Shown piece by piece: positions 51,616 through 60,415 of a DNA stretch of 64,000 bases (the stretch's first letter is position 1; every line of letters begins with the position of its first letter). The DNA comes from an uncultured Bacteroidales bacterium. Its GTDB lineage: Bacteria > Bacteroidota > Bacteroidia > Bacteroidales > UBA932. The notes beneath the pieces are model-generated. The model was given only the letters and a program-made list of their open reading frames with translations. It ran no database searches and was not told the DNA's origin. Location of the stretch: the NCBI GenBank assembly GCA_934725015.1, contig CAKVAS010000012.1, positions 1-64,000 on the forward strand, written 5' to 3'. The position numbers and the translations under genes are program-made.

Positions 51616-52353
51616 TTACTTCTCAGCGACATACATCCGGCAGATGCCGAACGTGAGGGCAGTGTGGCGGACGGAGGAGAAGCCGCAGGATGACAGGATT
51701 GCCTTGAAGCGCCCGGGAAGAGGGAAATTCAGGACAGAGGCCGGGAGGTAGCGGTAGGCCGCCTTGTCGCCGCTGACCCTTCCGCCTATCCACGGAAGTA
51801 TCTTCAGGAAATACAGCTTGTACAGCGCAAGAAGCAGCCTGTTCTGAGGCACGGAAAGTTCAAGTATCACAAGCCTGCCGCCTGGACTGAGCACACGGTG
51901 CATCTCGCGAAGCCCCTGCTCAAGATGTTCGAAGTTTCTCACGCCGAACCCCACGCACACTCCGTCGAAGCTGTCATCGGCAAAGTCCAGCGCCTCGCAG
52001 TCCCCCTTCAGCAGCTCAATCCGGCCGTCGAGACCGAGCCTCGCCACCTTCTCGAGCCCTCCCTCAAGCATTCCGTCCGAGAGGTCGATGCCGGTAATCC
52101 GCGCCCTCTTCGAGCGCCTCGCCACTGCAATCGAAAAGTCCCCCGTCCCGCAGGCGACGTCAAGTATATGAAAACCGGCATCTTTCGGCAGGAGTTTACG
52201 CACGGCGCGACGACGCCATATCTTGTCGATGTTCAGCGAAAGTATATGGTTCAGAGCGTCATATTCCGGAGCGATGCTGTCGAACATCTTCTCCACGGCT
52301 TCCTTTTTCGGCATATCGCGGGCAATGTCACCGGGACAGTCGTCTGACAACAT
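51616..52353 (-). CDS. menG: demethylmenaquinone methyltransferase
   Basis: A 245-residue UbiE/MenG enzyme: MFDSIAPEYDALNHILS, SAM motif LDVACGTGDFSIAVA, and CVGFGVRNFEHLEQGLREM. It performs the final C-methylation of menaquinone. ATG 52353 is chosen since it gives the usual length and lies just after a promoter match; the frame stays open to 52443. Confidence 0.93.
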   Translation of the reverse strand: MLSDDCPGDIARDMPKKEAVEKMFDSIAPEYDALNHILSLNIDKIWRRRAVRKLLPKDAGFHILDVACGTGDFSIAVARRSKRARITGIDLSDGMLEGGLEKVARLGLDGRIELLKGDCEALDFADDSFDGVCVGFGVRNFEHLEQGLREMHRVLSPGGRLVILELSVPQNRLLLALYKLYFLKILPWIGGRVSGDKAAYRYLPASVLNFPLPGRFKAILSSCGFSSVRHTALTFGICRMYVAEK

Positions 52354-52379
52354 TGGCAGAGACTTCGGCGACGGCGGGA

Positions 52380-52387
52380 CAAAGATA
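52380..52387 (-). promoter_or_regulatory. -7 element of the menG promoter
   Basis: Minus strand TATCTTTG, 27 bases before ATG 52353. Confidence 0.5.
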
Positions 52388-52467
52388 GCGTTTTTCCGGC
52401 AAAGGCACAGACTTTGACGCGGATATACGCCGCATTTTCTCATGACAATTTGTCAATTGGGAATCTT

Positions 52468-52601
52468 GCACAAAGATCTCTCACTCCGTTCGAGACGACA
52501 TGATGGATTGAATGTTCGAGACGACATGATGGAATTGAATGTTCGAGATGACATGATGGATTGAATGTTCGGGACGACATGATGGAATTGAATGTCGAGA
52601 A
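52468..52601. repeat. REP-like half-element with tandem array (copy 3)
   Basis: GCACAAAGATCTCTCACTCC opens the element. Four units follow at 52488-52513, 52514-52540, 52541-52566 and 52567-52593, alternating 26 and 27 bp, each starting GTTCG(A/G)GA(C/T)GACATGATG. Confidence 0.85.
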
Positions 52602-52653
52602 TTGTGACGACGGAGGGGGGAGGACAATATCATGATAATGTAAAACGAAATAT

Positions 52654-54003
52654 ATGGAAAAGAAAGAAATTCCGGTGCTCCTGCTCACCGGCTATCTCGG
52701 AAGCGGCAAGACGACGCTCCTCAACAGGATTCTGGCAAATGAAAAGGGCATACGCTTCGCCGTCATTGTCAATGACATAGGGGAAGTGAACATAGACGCG
52801 GACCTCATCCAGAAAGGCGGAGTGGTCGGAAAGAAGGACGAGAGCCTCGTCGCGCTTCAGAACGGCTGCATCTGCTGCACTCTGAAGGCCGACCTCATAG
52901 AGCAGATTTATGAAATCATGAGGATGCAGAAGTTTGACTACATCGTCATCGAGGCCAGCGGAATCTGCGAGCCGGAGCCCATCGCGAGGACAATCTGCAG
53001 CATACCGACATTCGGAGGGCTCTATACGAAATACGGCATCTGCCGGCTCGACAACATCGTCACCGTCGTGGATGCGATGAGAATGCAGAGCGAGTTCGAC
53101 TGCGGCGACACCCTCGTGATGAAGAACATCGACGAGGAAGACATCGAAAATCTTGTAATCCAGCAGATTGAGTTCTGCAACACAGTCCTCCTCAACAAGG
53201 CGTCGGAAGTGTCGCCGAAGGAACTCGAACGCATAAAGGCCATCATCCGCGAGCTTCAGCCGAAGGCCGAAATCATCGAGTGCAACTATGCGGATGTTGA
53301 GCTGGACAAGCTGCTGAACACCCGCCTGTTCGACTACGACAAGGTGTCGGCCTCAGCCGGCTGGGTCAAGGGCATCGAGACCTCCGAGGAGGACGCCCAT
53401 AAGGCCGAGCATGACCATGAGGAAGGCGACGAGCACGAGCATCACCATCACGACGATGATGAGCACGAGGATGATGAGCACGGACACCATCATCACGATG
53501 ACGACGACCACGACGATGACGAGCACGGGCACCATCATCACGACGATGACGAAGATGATGAGCATGACCATCACCACGAGGAAGTCGGAGGGCATCATCA
53601 CCACGAGCATGAAGGCGGCGAAGTCGAGGAATACGGCATAGGCACCTTCGTCTATTGCCGCCGTCCGGCCTTCGACATGAACAAGTTCGACAATTTCGTG
53701 GCGAAGAAGTGGCCGCGCAGCGTCATCCGCGCCAAGGGTCTCTGCTACTTCAGCGACGACACCGACATGTCCTACCTCTTCGAACAGGCAGGCCGTCAGT
53801 TCCAGCTCAAGGCAGCCGGCAAATGGTACGCCACCGCCCCGGAGGAAGACCTAAAGGAAATCGCCGCCCAGGATCCGGACTTCATGAAGGACTGGGACCC
53901 GAAGTACGGCGACCGTATGCAGAAGCTCGTCTTCATCGGCCAGCACCTCGACAAGGAGCAAATCACCAAAGACCTCGACTTCTGCCTCGTCAGCGAAGAG
54001 TAA
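52654..54003 (+). CDS. CobW/ZNG-type metal-chaperone GTPase with a His/Asp/Glu-rich insert
   Basis: A 449-residue G3E GTPase: Walker A LLTGYLGSGKTTLLNRIL, metal-binding GCICCTLKAD (CxCC) near residue 71, VIVNDIGEVNIDADL, NKASE. The CobW C-terminal domain follows (YGIGTFVYCRRPAFDMNKF). Between them, residues about 249-325 are almost only His, Asp, Glu and Gly, a probable Zn, Ni or Co buffer. Members deliver metal to client enzymes. A 14-base overlap with the convergent helicase gene exists at the 3' end. Confidence 0.92.
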   Translation: MEKKEIPVLLLTGYLGSGKTTLLNRILANEKGIRFAVIVNDIGEVNIDADLIQKGGVVGKKDESLVALQNGCICCTLKADLIEQIYEIMRMQKFDYIVIEASGICEPEPIARTICSIPTFGGLYTKYGICRLDNIVTVVDAMRMQSEFDCGDTLVMKNIDEEDIENLVIQQIEFCNTVLLNKASEVSPKELERIKAIIRELQPKAEIIECNYADVELDKLLNTRLFDYDKVSASAGWVKGIETSEEDAHKAEHDHEEGDEHEHHHHDDDEHEDDEHGHHHHDDDDHDDDEHGHHHHDDDEDDEHDHHHEEVGGHHHHEHEGGEVEEYGIGTFVYCRRPAFDMNKFDNFVAKKWPRSVIRAKGLCYFSDDTDMSYLFEQAGRQFQLKAAGKWYATAPEEDLKEIAAQDPDFMKDWDPKYGDRMQKLVFIGQHLDKEQITKDLDFCLVSEE

Positions 54004-57000
54004 GGCTATTTGAAACAAGCCGTATTTCGGGCAGAACTATCGGAGTTTCAAGATGTTTTGGAGCTCCGTCTGTCTTGTCAGGATTCTCGTGGTGCCAGAA
54101 CAAAAGGAAACTGACCCTTGAGGAGGTTGGCACATAGCCCTTTTGCTGAAGTTTTGACAGCTTCGTGCGGAAGGCCTCGGAGAATCGGCCGACTTGCTGT
54201 GAATATCCGTTAACCGTGGTGTAGAGCCGGTCGTCTATGACATTCAGGGCATCTCCGGAACGAAGCTTTGAAATTATGTCTGACTTTCCTTTGAAACAGT
54301 CCAGATGCAAGTCCCTGTGCGAGAGCTGAAGCAGGAGTTCGTCCGGTTCGGCGTATGACATCGAGTCATTTTCAATGGAAAGTCCGGCGGCCGGACCAAC
54401 ACCACCGGCAAGTTCCGGAATACCGCGGAATATGCCTCCGTCAAAATGCACCGACAAGTTAGTCTTCGCCCTTGTAATGCCGACATATATGACACGTCGT
54501 TCCCTGTCTGTAATCTGTGCCATACCGCGAAGGAGAAGATACACATTGTCAAACTCACGCCCTTTCGACTTGTGAACCGTCGAGACAACAACCTCATTTT
54601 TGGCAGCCTTGCAGAAGTCGCTGAGTTCGGACTCCCCGAAGAAGTTGAAAAGGTCCGAGACATAACGTTTGGACGGATATTCCTTCTCAAACGCGCCTAT
54701 GCATGACAACGCAATTTCAAGACTTGAACTCCCGGCAAATTCGCGCGTCATCAGTTCCTTGGCGTGTGACCATGCATTGTCTGGAATTATCGTGGAACAA
54801 TTTGCCCTGATGTCCGAGTAAAAAAGATGGAGTTCGGCAAGGTCATGGAGATTGAAACTGTCATTCGACTGAATCAGGCGTGCCTTGACTCCCCTCCTGC
54901 CAAGCATGGCCGAAACCATCAGTGCATCGTCGTTCGTCATTGTCAGGACAGCCGAACTTCCGGAAGCGGGCGCCGCAAGAATCTCATCAACGACAGCCTG
55001 CCCATAATGCCCTGCAGGATGCCGGACAAGGCGGACGCGACCGTCACCACCGACCACACATCTGACAGGTTCCGACTTAAGCCTGTTGCCGATTGTGCGC
55101 GCAAACGAATTGGCAAGAGCGATTACCGGCGGGCAGCTCCTGAAATTCTCCAGCATATTATAGACCTTAGGATACGCGGTCATGTCCTCATCCTTGGCAA
55201 GAATCCCGCAAAGCTGCATCTTTTCCACGAGGCGGACGACTTTTCCCGTTTCGATTCCAAGCATATCGGACAGATAATCAATCCTCGACTCCGCCTCTGC
55301 GGTACCTGCCCTTGCGCGGCTTCTTTCCGAGATGAGGGACTTGATTATACGAACCGCATCCTGCCTTTCCTCTTCCGCAAACCTGTCGTCGGAACATATG
55401 ATTTGAGAAGCTTCATCAAGATTCTTCGGCGCGATACTCGTCGCGAATATCCTCGGGCTGTTCATGCCACGCCTGACATATCCGGCATTCTCCAAGGCAG
55501 CCACGGCACTCTTGACCTTGGTCTCGACGTCCCGTATCTCATCCCAGCCGGCCTTCCTCGCAACTTCAAGAGCGGAGATGCAGACAAGGTCACGCTTCTG
55601 CGTCAGTCCCTTGATTGCCCGCCAGACCTGATTTATCTCGCTGAACGTCAACTTGGTCTGATTCAGGAGTATGAAATGACGGTTCAGGTCATCGTCATTA
55701 TACAGGACATAGCAGTCCGCCTCGGAATGCACATCGCGGCCGGCACGCCCGGCTTCCTGAATGTAGTTTTCCAGAGAATCGGATATTTCATAATGCACGA
55801 CAAGCCCGACGTCACTCTTGTCAACGCCCATCCCGAAGGCAGATGTCGCGACAATGATGCGCACCCTGTCATTTATAAAGTCATCCTGATTTTGCACCTT
55901 GACACGAGTCTCCATCTGCCCATGAAAGGCGAGTGCGTCGAGACCGTCACGCACAAGTCTCGCGGCAAGGTCTTCCGCGGCCTTTGTCCGCGTGACATAG
56001 ACGATGGCCGGACAGGTACTGTCTATGAGCAAATCTCTGAGAGTCTGATACTTCTCTTCATTGTTCGCACGATAAAGAACCGTGTAGTGCAAATTCGTCC
56101 GCGTCGCGTCTGTCGTGAAACGTCTGAGACGGAGACCGAGCCTTTCCTGAAAATAGTCCGTGATGTCGCTGATTACCTTAGGCTTTGCCGTCGCGGTGAA
56201 ACAGGAAACAGGAATCGGTTGTTCAAGCCCCTTTGCTTCCTGAAGAGATTTTATGAAATCGGCTATATGGAGATATTCTATCCGGAAGTCCTGTCCCCAT
56301 GCCGAAAAACAGTGAGCCTCGTCAATGACAAAGCGCGACACCGTGCGGGACATCAGAATCTTCTCGATGGTCTTCGATCGAAGCTGTTCCGGAGCGATAT
56401 AAAGCATAGATGCCTCACCGTTGCGCACACGCTCAAGGGCGTCACGCCTCTCGACGGGCGAGAGCAGCCCGTTTATATAGACGGCGTCGGATATTCCCTT
56501 CCTCTCAAGATTCTCAACCTGATCCTTCATGAGAGACTGGAGAGGAGAAATCACTATCGTAAGCCCGCGCACGGTTTCTCCTGCGACAAGTGCCGGCAAC
56601 TGGAACGTCAGAGACTTTCCGCCTCCGGTGGGAAATATCGCGAGCAGAGACTCCCCTCCCATTGCCGCACGCACGGCGTTTTCCTGCAAAGGCTCGCCGT
56701 TGAACTTTCTGAAATGCTCATATCCGAACCATTTCTTCAGTGCCCTTTCCGGGTTGAAGGCAGCGGAACAATATTCACAGGACGCGTTACCGCAATTTCT
56801 GCTTCTGAGCGCATATATGATTTTTTCTACCGCAGGATAATTTTTCAGAACCCATGCCGGAGTTATCGAATTGCGGTCGCGGGTCAGGATGACGGCCGTC
56901 GCATAGGCGCATTCGACCCCATTCTTCCTTGCAAACCGCTCAATGTCAGCACATTCACAGACGATTCCATCAAGAGCGGCCCGGATGCTGTCAGACAGCG

Positions 57001-57499
57001 GCCTTCTCAGAAAGGAGGGTCTCCATCCGGCGGAATAATTGACGGACTTGAAGAAAGCGCTGAAATGAATATCGTCCGATGTGAGGTCATGGTATAGCAG
57101 CTGCAACGATTCCGGAAGACGCCCGAATGCATCCGCCTCGTCCTCATAAAGAATCCTGGCCTTCATCGCGTCATTCAGAGGATTGTTAAGTTCCTCGGAA
57201 TCAATCTTGTCATCCTTGAGAAGCCTGTGATAGGGCCGCATGGGAAAAAGGAGAGGCGAAAGATAAAGAGTGTCTATGACCTTATAGTTTTTCTTGAGGA
57301 ACGGACGCAGATATGTCAGGTCGTGTTCAATGATGTTGTGACCGCACAGATATTCACAGTCGCCGATAAAATCTACAAAATCAGCGACTTTAGCAGAATG
57401 GAACGACTCCTCGCCCTTAATTGCGCCAAGGTCAAGAATCTTTCCCCGTCCCCCGACCTCAAGGTCTATGAAGGCTATCTTTTTCACTTCGCATTCCAT
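53990..57499 (-). CDS. multi-domain helicase: DEDD exonuclease + RecQ + UvrD-type C-terminus
   Basis: A protein of about 1169 residues. N-terminal DnaQ-like exonuclease (IAFIDLEVGG, CGHNIIEHDLTYL, PYHRLLKDD). A Cys cluster (CGNASCEYC) near 236-244. RecQ helicase with FPTGGGKSLTFQLPAL near 290, DEAHCFSAWGQDFR, and SAFGMGVDKSDV, QEAGRAGRD. A C-terminal UvrD/PcrA-like part has STVHKSKGREFDNVYLLL and VIYVGITRAKTNL. Likely DNA repair or replication-restart enzyme. ATG 57499 (MECEVKKIAF) is preferred over 57523; either overlaps the SGNH hydrolase gene. Confidence 0.87.
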   Translation of the reverse strand: MECEVKKIAFIDLEVGGRGKILDLGAIKGEESFHSAKVADFVDFIGDCEYLCGHNIIEHDLTYLRPFLKKNYKVIDTLYLSPLLFPMRPYHRLLKDDKIDSEELNNPLNDAMKARILYEDEADAFGRLPESLQLLYHDLTSDDIHFSAFFKSVNYSAGWRPSFLRRPLSDSIRAALDGIVCECADIERFARKNGVECAYATAVILTRDRNSITPAWVLKNYPAVEKIIYALRSRNCGNASCEYCSAAFNPERALKKWFGYEHFRKFNGEPLQENAVRAAMGGESLLAIFPTGGGKSLTFQLPALVAGETVRGLTIVISPLQSLMKDQVENLERKGISDAVYINGLLSPVERRDALERVRNGEASMLYIAPEQLRSKTIEKILMSRTVSRFVIDEAHCFSAWGQDFRIEYLHIADFIKSLQEAKGLEQPIPVSCFTATAKPKVISDITDYFQERLGLRLRRFTTDATRTNLHYTVLYRANNEEKYQTLRDLLIDSTCPAIVYVTRTKAAEDLAARLVRDGLDALAFHGQMETRVKVQNQDDFINDRVRIIVATSAFGMGVDKSDVGLVVHYEISDSLENYIQEAGRAGRDVHSEADCYVLYNDDDLNRHFILLNQTKLTFSEINQVWRAIKGLTQKRDLVCISALEVARKAGWDEIRDVETKVKSAVAALENAGYVRRGMNSPRIFATSIAPKNLDEASQIICSDDRFAEEERQDAVRIIKSLISERSRARAGTAEAESRIDYLSDMLGIETGKVVRLVEKMQLCGILAKDEDMTAYPKVYNMLENFRSCPPVIALANSFARTIGNRLKSEPVRCVVGGDGRVRLVRHPAGHYGQAVVDEILAAPASGSSAVLTMTNDDALMVSAMLGRRGVKARLIQSNDSFNLHDLAELHLFYSDIRANCSTIIPDNAWSHAKELMTREFAGSSSLEIALSCIGAFEKEYPSKRYVSDLFNFFGESELSDFCKAAKNEVVVSTVHKSKGREFDNVYLLLRGMAQITDRERRVIYVGITRAKTNLSVHFDGGIFRGIPELAGGVGPAAGLSIENDSMSYAEPDELLLQLSHRDLHLDCFKGKSDIISKLRSGDALNVIDDRLYTTVNGYSQQVGRFSEAFRTKLSKLQQKGYVPTSSRVSFLLFWHHENPDKTDGAPKHLETPIVLPEIRLVSNSLTLR

Positions 57500-58401
57500 C
57501 TCGCGACGGCCTGAGCCGCACATTCCCGACAGAGCGCCGCATCCTCCGCGTTCAGGCTGAATTCAGTGTCGCGCAGCAGGTAAGGGTTATCCTGCACAGG
57601 CGTCCCTAAGACGGGATGTATCAGAGCCTCAAACCAAGTGCAGGCGGCGATATAGCGGCCGTACTGGCGGTTGAGGTGGTAGCCGTCCCGCGTGAGGTCA
57701 TAGACCTTGCAGCCCTCGGACACCGAGCCCCTGTTGTTGAGTCTCGTGCCCCGGGCAATCTGCACGGCATCACCGCTCGGAATCACGACCGGTATGTCAA
57801 ATTCCGACGAGGCGCGTTCGACGCAATCCACTATCCCGGAATACATTGTCTCCTGATTTCTGCCATATAGCGGAAAACTGCCATGATCCGAATTTACGGC
57901 ATAGGCCCATGTCTCGTGCCACACGACGCTAAGGTTCGGATTCGGAACCTCGCGGCGGATGATTTCGAGCAGGCGGGGAATCCATTTTCCGTAGGAATCA
58001 TATATTCCCGAAAGTCCCGACGTCTCCTGAATCGTGACGATGTCCCATCTCTCGTCGCGCAGCCCGTCCCGGATAGACGCGTTTCCGTTTATCTTCATCC
58101 ACCGGCTGCCGGTCGATTTTGAATATATGTAATTCTTCGTGTCATTTTCATATTCACGGCAATGGCGCTCCAGCGAACACCCGCCGATGTAGAGACGGGC
58201 CACGATGACATTGTGAATCCCCGCCGCCTCCAGAAGCTGAGGCAGATATTCCGTCCCGTCGTCCGAGAAACTGTTGCCCACCGCCAGAATCCGCAGTGTG
58301 TCCGGAGAAGACGGAAGCGGGTGATTGACAAATCGTTCCTGCGCGGAAAGAGAAATCGCGACAGAGAGGAAAGCCGCAAAAATTGAAAGGAAACGTCTCA
58401 T
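57484..58401 (-). CDS. secreted SGNH-type hydrolase (DUF4886)
   Basis: A 305-residue protein with a signal peptide (FLSIFAAFLSVAISLSAQ). SGNH blocks: ILAVGNSFSDDG (Ser nucleophile), YIGGCSLERH, TIQETSG, and late TRDGYHLNRQYG with the Asp-His pair. DUF4886 members are esterase-like, probably acting on glycans in the periplasm or outside. Promoter TATCTTTG lies 39 bases upstream. Confidence 0.85.
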   Translation of the reverse strand: MRRFLSIFAAFLSVAISLSAQERFVNHPLPSSPDTLRILAVGNSFSDDGTEYLPQLLEAAGIHNVIVARLYIGGCSLERHCREYENDTKNYIYSKSTGSRWMKINGNASIRDGLRDERWDIVTIQETSGLSGIYDSYGKWIPRLLEIIRREVPNPNLSVVWHETWAYAVNSDHGSFPLYGRNQETMYSGIVDCVERASSEFDIPVVIPSGDAVQIARGTRLNNRGSVSEGCKVYDLTRDGYHLNRQYGRYIAACTWFEALIHPVLGTPVQDNPYLLRDTEFSLNAEDAALCRECAAQAVARWNAK

Positions 58402-58439
58402 TGTTATCAGTTCTTAGAAACCTTGTTTCTTGAAAGCCA

Positions 58440-58447
58440 CAAAGATA
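58440..58447 (-). promoter_or_regulatory. -7 element for the SGNH hydrolase gene
   Basis: Minus strand TATCTTTG, matching TAnnTTTG. Confidence 0.5.
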
Positions 58448-58465
58448 ATGATTTTTCGCGACGGT

Positions 58466-58675
58466 TTATATGAACCGCCTGTGCTCCTCCGAGTAGCGGT
58501 AGCCGGCCTTCAGGAGCTTAGCTTCCAGAGCTGCCCGGTCCTCGTGGAAATACCAGCAGATCTGGTCAAGATTGTCGAACTCCTCGTCGCGGAGGAGGAA
58601 ATTTATGGCAGACGCCAGCATCGCCATGTCATTCTGCGGAAGATGTTCCATAGTTCTATGCATCAATGTTTTCAT
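58466..58675 (-). CDS. small DUF4250-like protein
   Basis: A 69-residue protein: MAMLASAINFLLRDEEFDNL and a helix-turn-helix-like end (AALEAKLLKAGYRYSEEHRRF). It matches the pattern of DUF4250, small Bacteroidetes/Firmicutes proteins of unknown function. It overlaps the gene before it by 20 bases, so the two are co-translated. Confidence 0.72.
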   Translation of the reverse strand: MKTLMHRTMEHLPQNDMAMLASAINFLLRDEEFDNLDQICWYFHEDRAALEAKLLKAGYRYSEEHRRFI

Positions 58676-58979
58676 TGTGACCGCCTGTCCCGTCCAGCAT
58701 CCGTTCCAGTCCGCCGAGCGCGTCCTTCATGTCCGAGGCAAAGCGCGTGTGCTCCATCAGAAATCCGTCCCGCCCGTCCGCGAGGATACGGTAAAGCTCC
58801 GGAGACATTTCCATCGCATACGACGCAACGGCATATTCGATGTCGTCGCGCTGTGACGGGGACGTCGAATACTGATAGACCCGCCATTTCTGATGAAATA
58901 TGCAGTAGGCCGACTCCACCGCCGCTCGGGCGAAACGCCCCTCTTCCACCGGCGTCATATTCCGTTTGTTTTCACACAT
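58656..58979 (-). CDS. hypothetical small protein
   Basis: A 107-residue, mostly helical cytoplasmic protein (VEEGRFARAAVESAYCIFHQ, MEMSPELYRILADGRDGFLM). Not recognised. It overlaps the DUF4250-like gene and lies 99 bases after the SprT gene on the same strand. The codon pattern and overlap support it. Confidence 0.6.
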   Translation of the reverse strand: MCENKRNMTPVEEGRFARAAVESAYCIFHQKWRVYQYSTSPSQRDDIEYAVASYAMEMSPELYRILADGRDGFLMEHTRFASDMKDALGGLERMLDGTGGHNENIDA

Positions 58980-59078
58980 CGTTCAATCTCCTTGAGAACA
59001 ATGATGCCTTCCAAACATCCGGCATCACCTCTCGCGTTTCAAAGGTATGCAAAATTTTCCGAAAAGCGTATCCGTCAT

Positions 59079-59738
59079 TCAGCGCGACGGGAGACTCATC
59101 GGCGAGGCGGACGCGATGTGCTCCAGAAAACCGGGAGCTGCAATCTTGTATATACGAGGGAGTCGAGAGTGCGGGAAACGATTGAAATACAGGTCATTGC
59201 TGACATACCACCTTCGGGCGGCGAGATGATAGTTCCTCGGAAGTTCCCTGTCGATGCGCGGAGCCATGGTCTCGGAGCACACGGTTATCCCCTCCGTTCC
59301 GTCGGGAAATGTCGAGACGCAGATGCAGTGCAGGCGCTCACGCATCATCCTCGGAGACGGCGTGCCGGGAGAAGTCCTGTGGGACACGGTGATGTGACGG
59401 CCATATTTCCGGTTGATTTCATCCATCATCCCGCGGAAGACAGTCCCGTGCGTCGATGTGTCCCGCAGGTTGTTCCGGGCGATGTAAAAGTGTATCATCT
59501 CGTGGATTATGACATCGTCCCACTCATCCGCCGGCAGGTCAAATTCGGAACTCAGCCTGATCTGGAAATCGACGTTCCGCGGATGCCCGAAAATCCGCCG
59601 CTCCCGCCGGTAGCGCACCTTCCCGAGAAATGTGGTCGCCCTCGTGAGCACAATCGGCACATCCGGCAGCGCATCGCCGAAACACAGTGCGTTGAAGTGC
59701 GCGAACCGCTCCGAGGCGTATGCAACTGTCATTTTCAT
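59079..59738 (-). CDS. SprT-like zinc metalloprotease
   Basis: A 219-residue protein with HEMIHFY (HExxH) near residue 79 and the downstream HG in THGTVFRGMM, as in SprT/Spartan domains. An N-terminal FNALCFGDALPDVPIVL block is also typical. It may act in DNA-protein crosslink handling or be a general cytoplasmic peptidase. Start codon ATG 59738 or 59732; the predicted promoter ends only 5 bases upstream, so the mRNA may be nearly leaderless. Confidence 0.85.
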   Translation of the reverse strand: MKMTVAYASERFAHFNALCFGDALPDVPIVLTRATTFLGKVRYRRERRIFGHPRNVDFQIRLSSEFDLPADEWDDVIIHEMIHFYIARNNLRDTSTHGTVFRGMMDEINRKYGRHITVSHRTSPGTPSPRMMRERLHCICVSTFPDGTEGITVCSETMAPRIDRELPRNYHLAARRWYVSNDLYFNRFPHSRLPRIYKIAAPGFLEHIASASPMSLPSR

Positions 59739-59742
59739 GACG

Positions 59743-59773
59743 CGAAGATAGGCGTATTTTCTGTCTTGTCAAA
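59743..59773 (-). promoter_or_regulatory. promoter of the SprT-like gene
   Basis: Minus strand TTTG at 59773-59770, exact 19-bp spacer, TATCTTCG at 59750-59743 (one mismatch). Confidence 0.55.
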
Positions 59774-59884
59774 ACCTATTTCGCGGATGGTTTCAACGAA
59801 CAGCGGAAGAACTCCTCCTAAAAATTGAGATTTTCGGCAAAACACATCAAATAAAAACTGAGGTTTTCGGCGTTTCTTGTAAAA

Positions 59885-59998
59885 TTAATTTGGGGACACC
59901 GAAAAGAATCGGCAACCGCTACCTGCTCTACACGAAAGATCTGCGGAAAGACGGGCAGACCACTTGCGTGCCGGTCTATATGACTGAACTGATTTAGG
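59885..59998 (+). pseudogene. remnant of a lost gene (C-terminal end only)
   Basis: The plus strand reads LGTPKRIGNRYLLYTKDLRK and ends VPVYMTELI before TAG 59996-59998. It looks like the last 35 residues of a protein but has no start and no upstream coding sequence. The parent family is unclear. It overlaps no other gene. Confidence 0.4.
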
Positions 59999-60003
59999 AC
60001 TCA

Positions 60004-60390
60004 CTACAGCAGCGCGGCGACCTTGGGAATCAGCCGGATGTCGGCCGGAAGCCAATCGACCTCGCCGAGCTGCCCGCGCGAGAGCCACCGGGCGGCCTCA
60101 TGCTCGCGGAGGCGGAGGTCACCGCTCACTATGCGGCAGGCGAAGCAGTCCATCGAAAGATGAAAGGCCGGATAGTCCCATTCGACATTGTCGACAAGCT
60201 TCCCCACAGCGACTTCCGTGTCCAGTTCCTCAAGAATCTCGCGCCTCAGCGCCTCCTGAGGACTCTCCCCCGCCTCGATCTTCCCGCCCGGGAACTCCCA
60301 TCCGTCCTTAAACTCGCCATACCCCCTCTGCGTCGCGAACACCTTCCCGTCCTCGACGATTATCGCTGCAACTACTCTGATTGTCTTCAT
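60004..60390 (-). CDS. mutT: MutT-like Nudix hydrolase
   Basis: A 128-residue protein with the complete Nudix box GKIEAGESPQEALRREILEE (residues 36-55) and the EFPGG entrance. Most similar in layout to 8-oxo-dGTP diphosphatase, which cleans oxidised nucleotides; other (d)CTP-type substrates are possible. It converges with the gene remnant and is followed upstream by the methyltransferase gene, 25 bases away. Confidence 0.9.
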   Translation of the reverse strand: MKTIRVVAAIIVEDGKVFATQRGYGEFKDGWEFPGGKIEAGESPQEALRREILEELDTEVAVGKLVDNVEWDYPAFHLSMDCFACRIVSGDLRLREHEAARWLSRGQLGEVDWLPADIRLIPKVAALL

Positions 60391-60415
60391 CTTAGGTTCC
60401 AGCTGTACAACATAA

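Noticed and set aside
54827..57097. 756-codon open frame on the plus strand
   Set aside because: It is antisense to the exonuclease-RecQ-UvrD gene, which has clear motifs; the antisense product has no recognisable domain.
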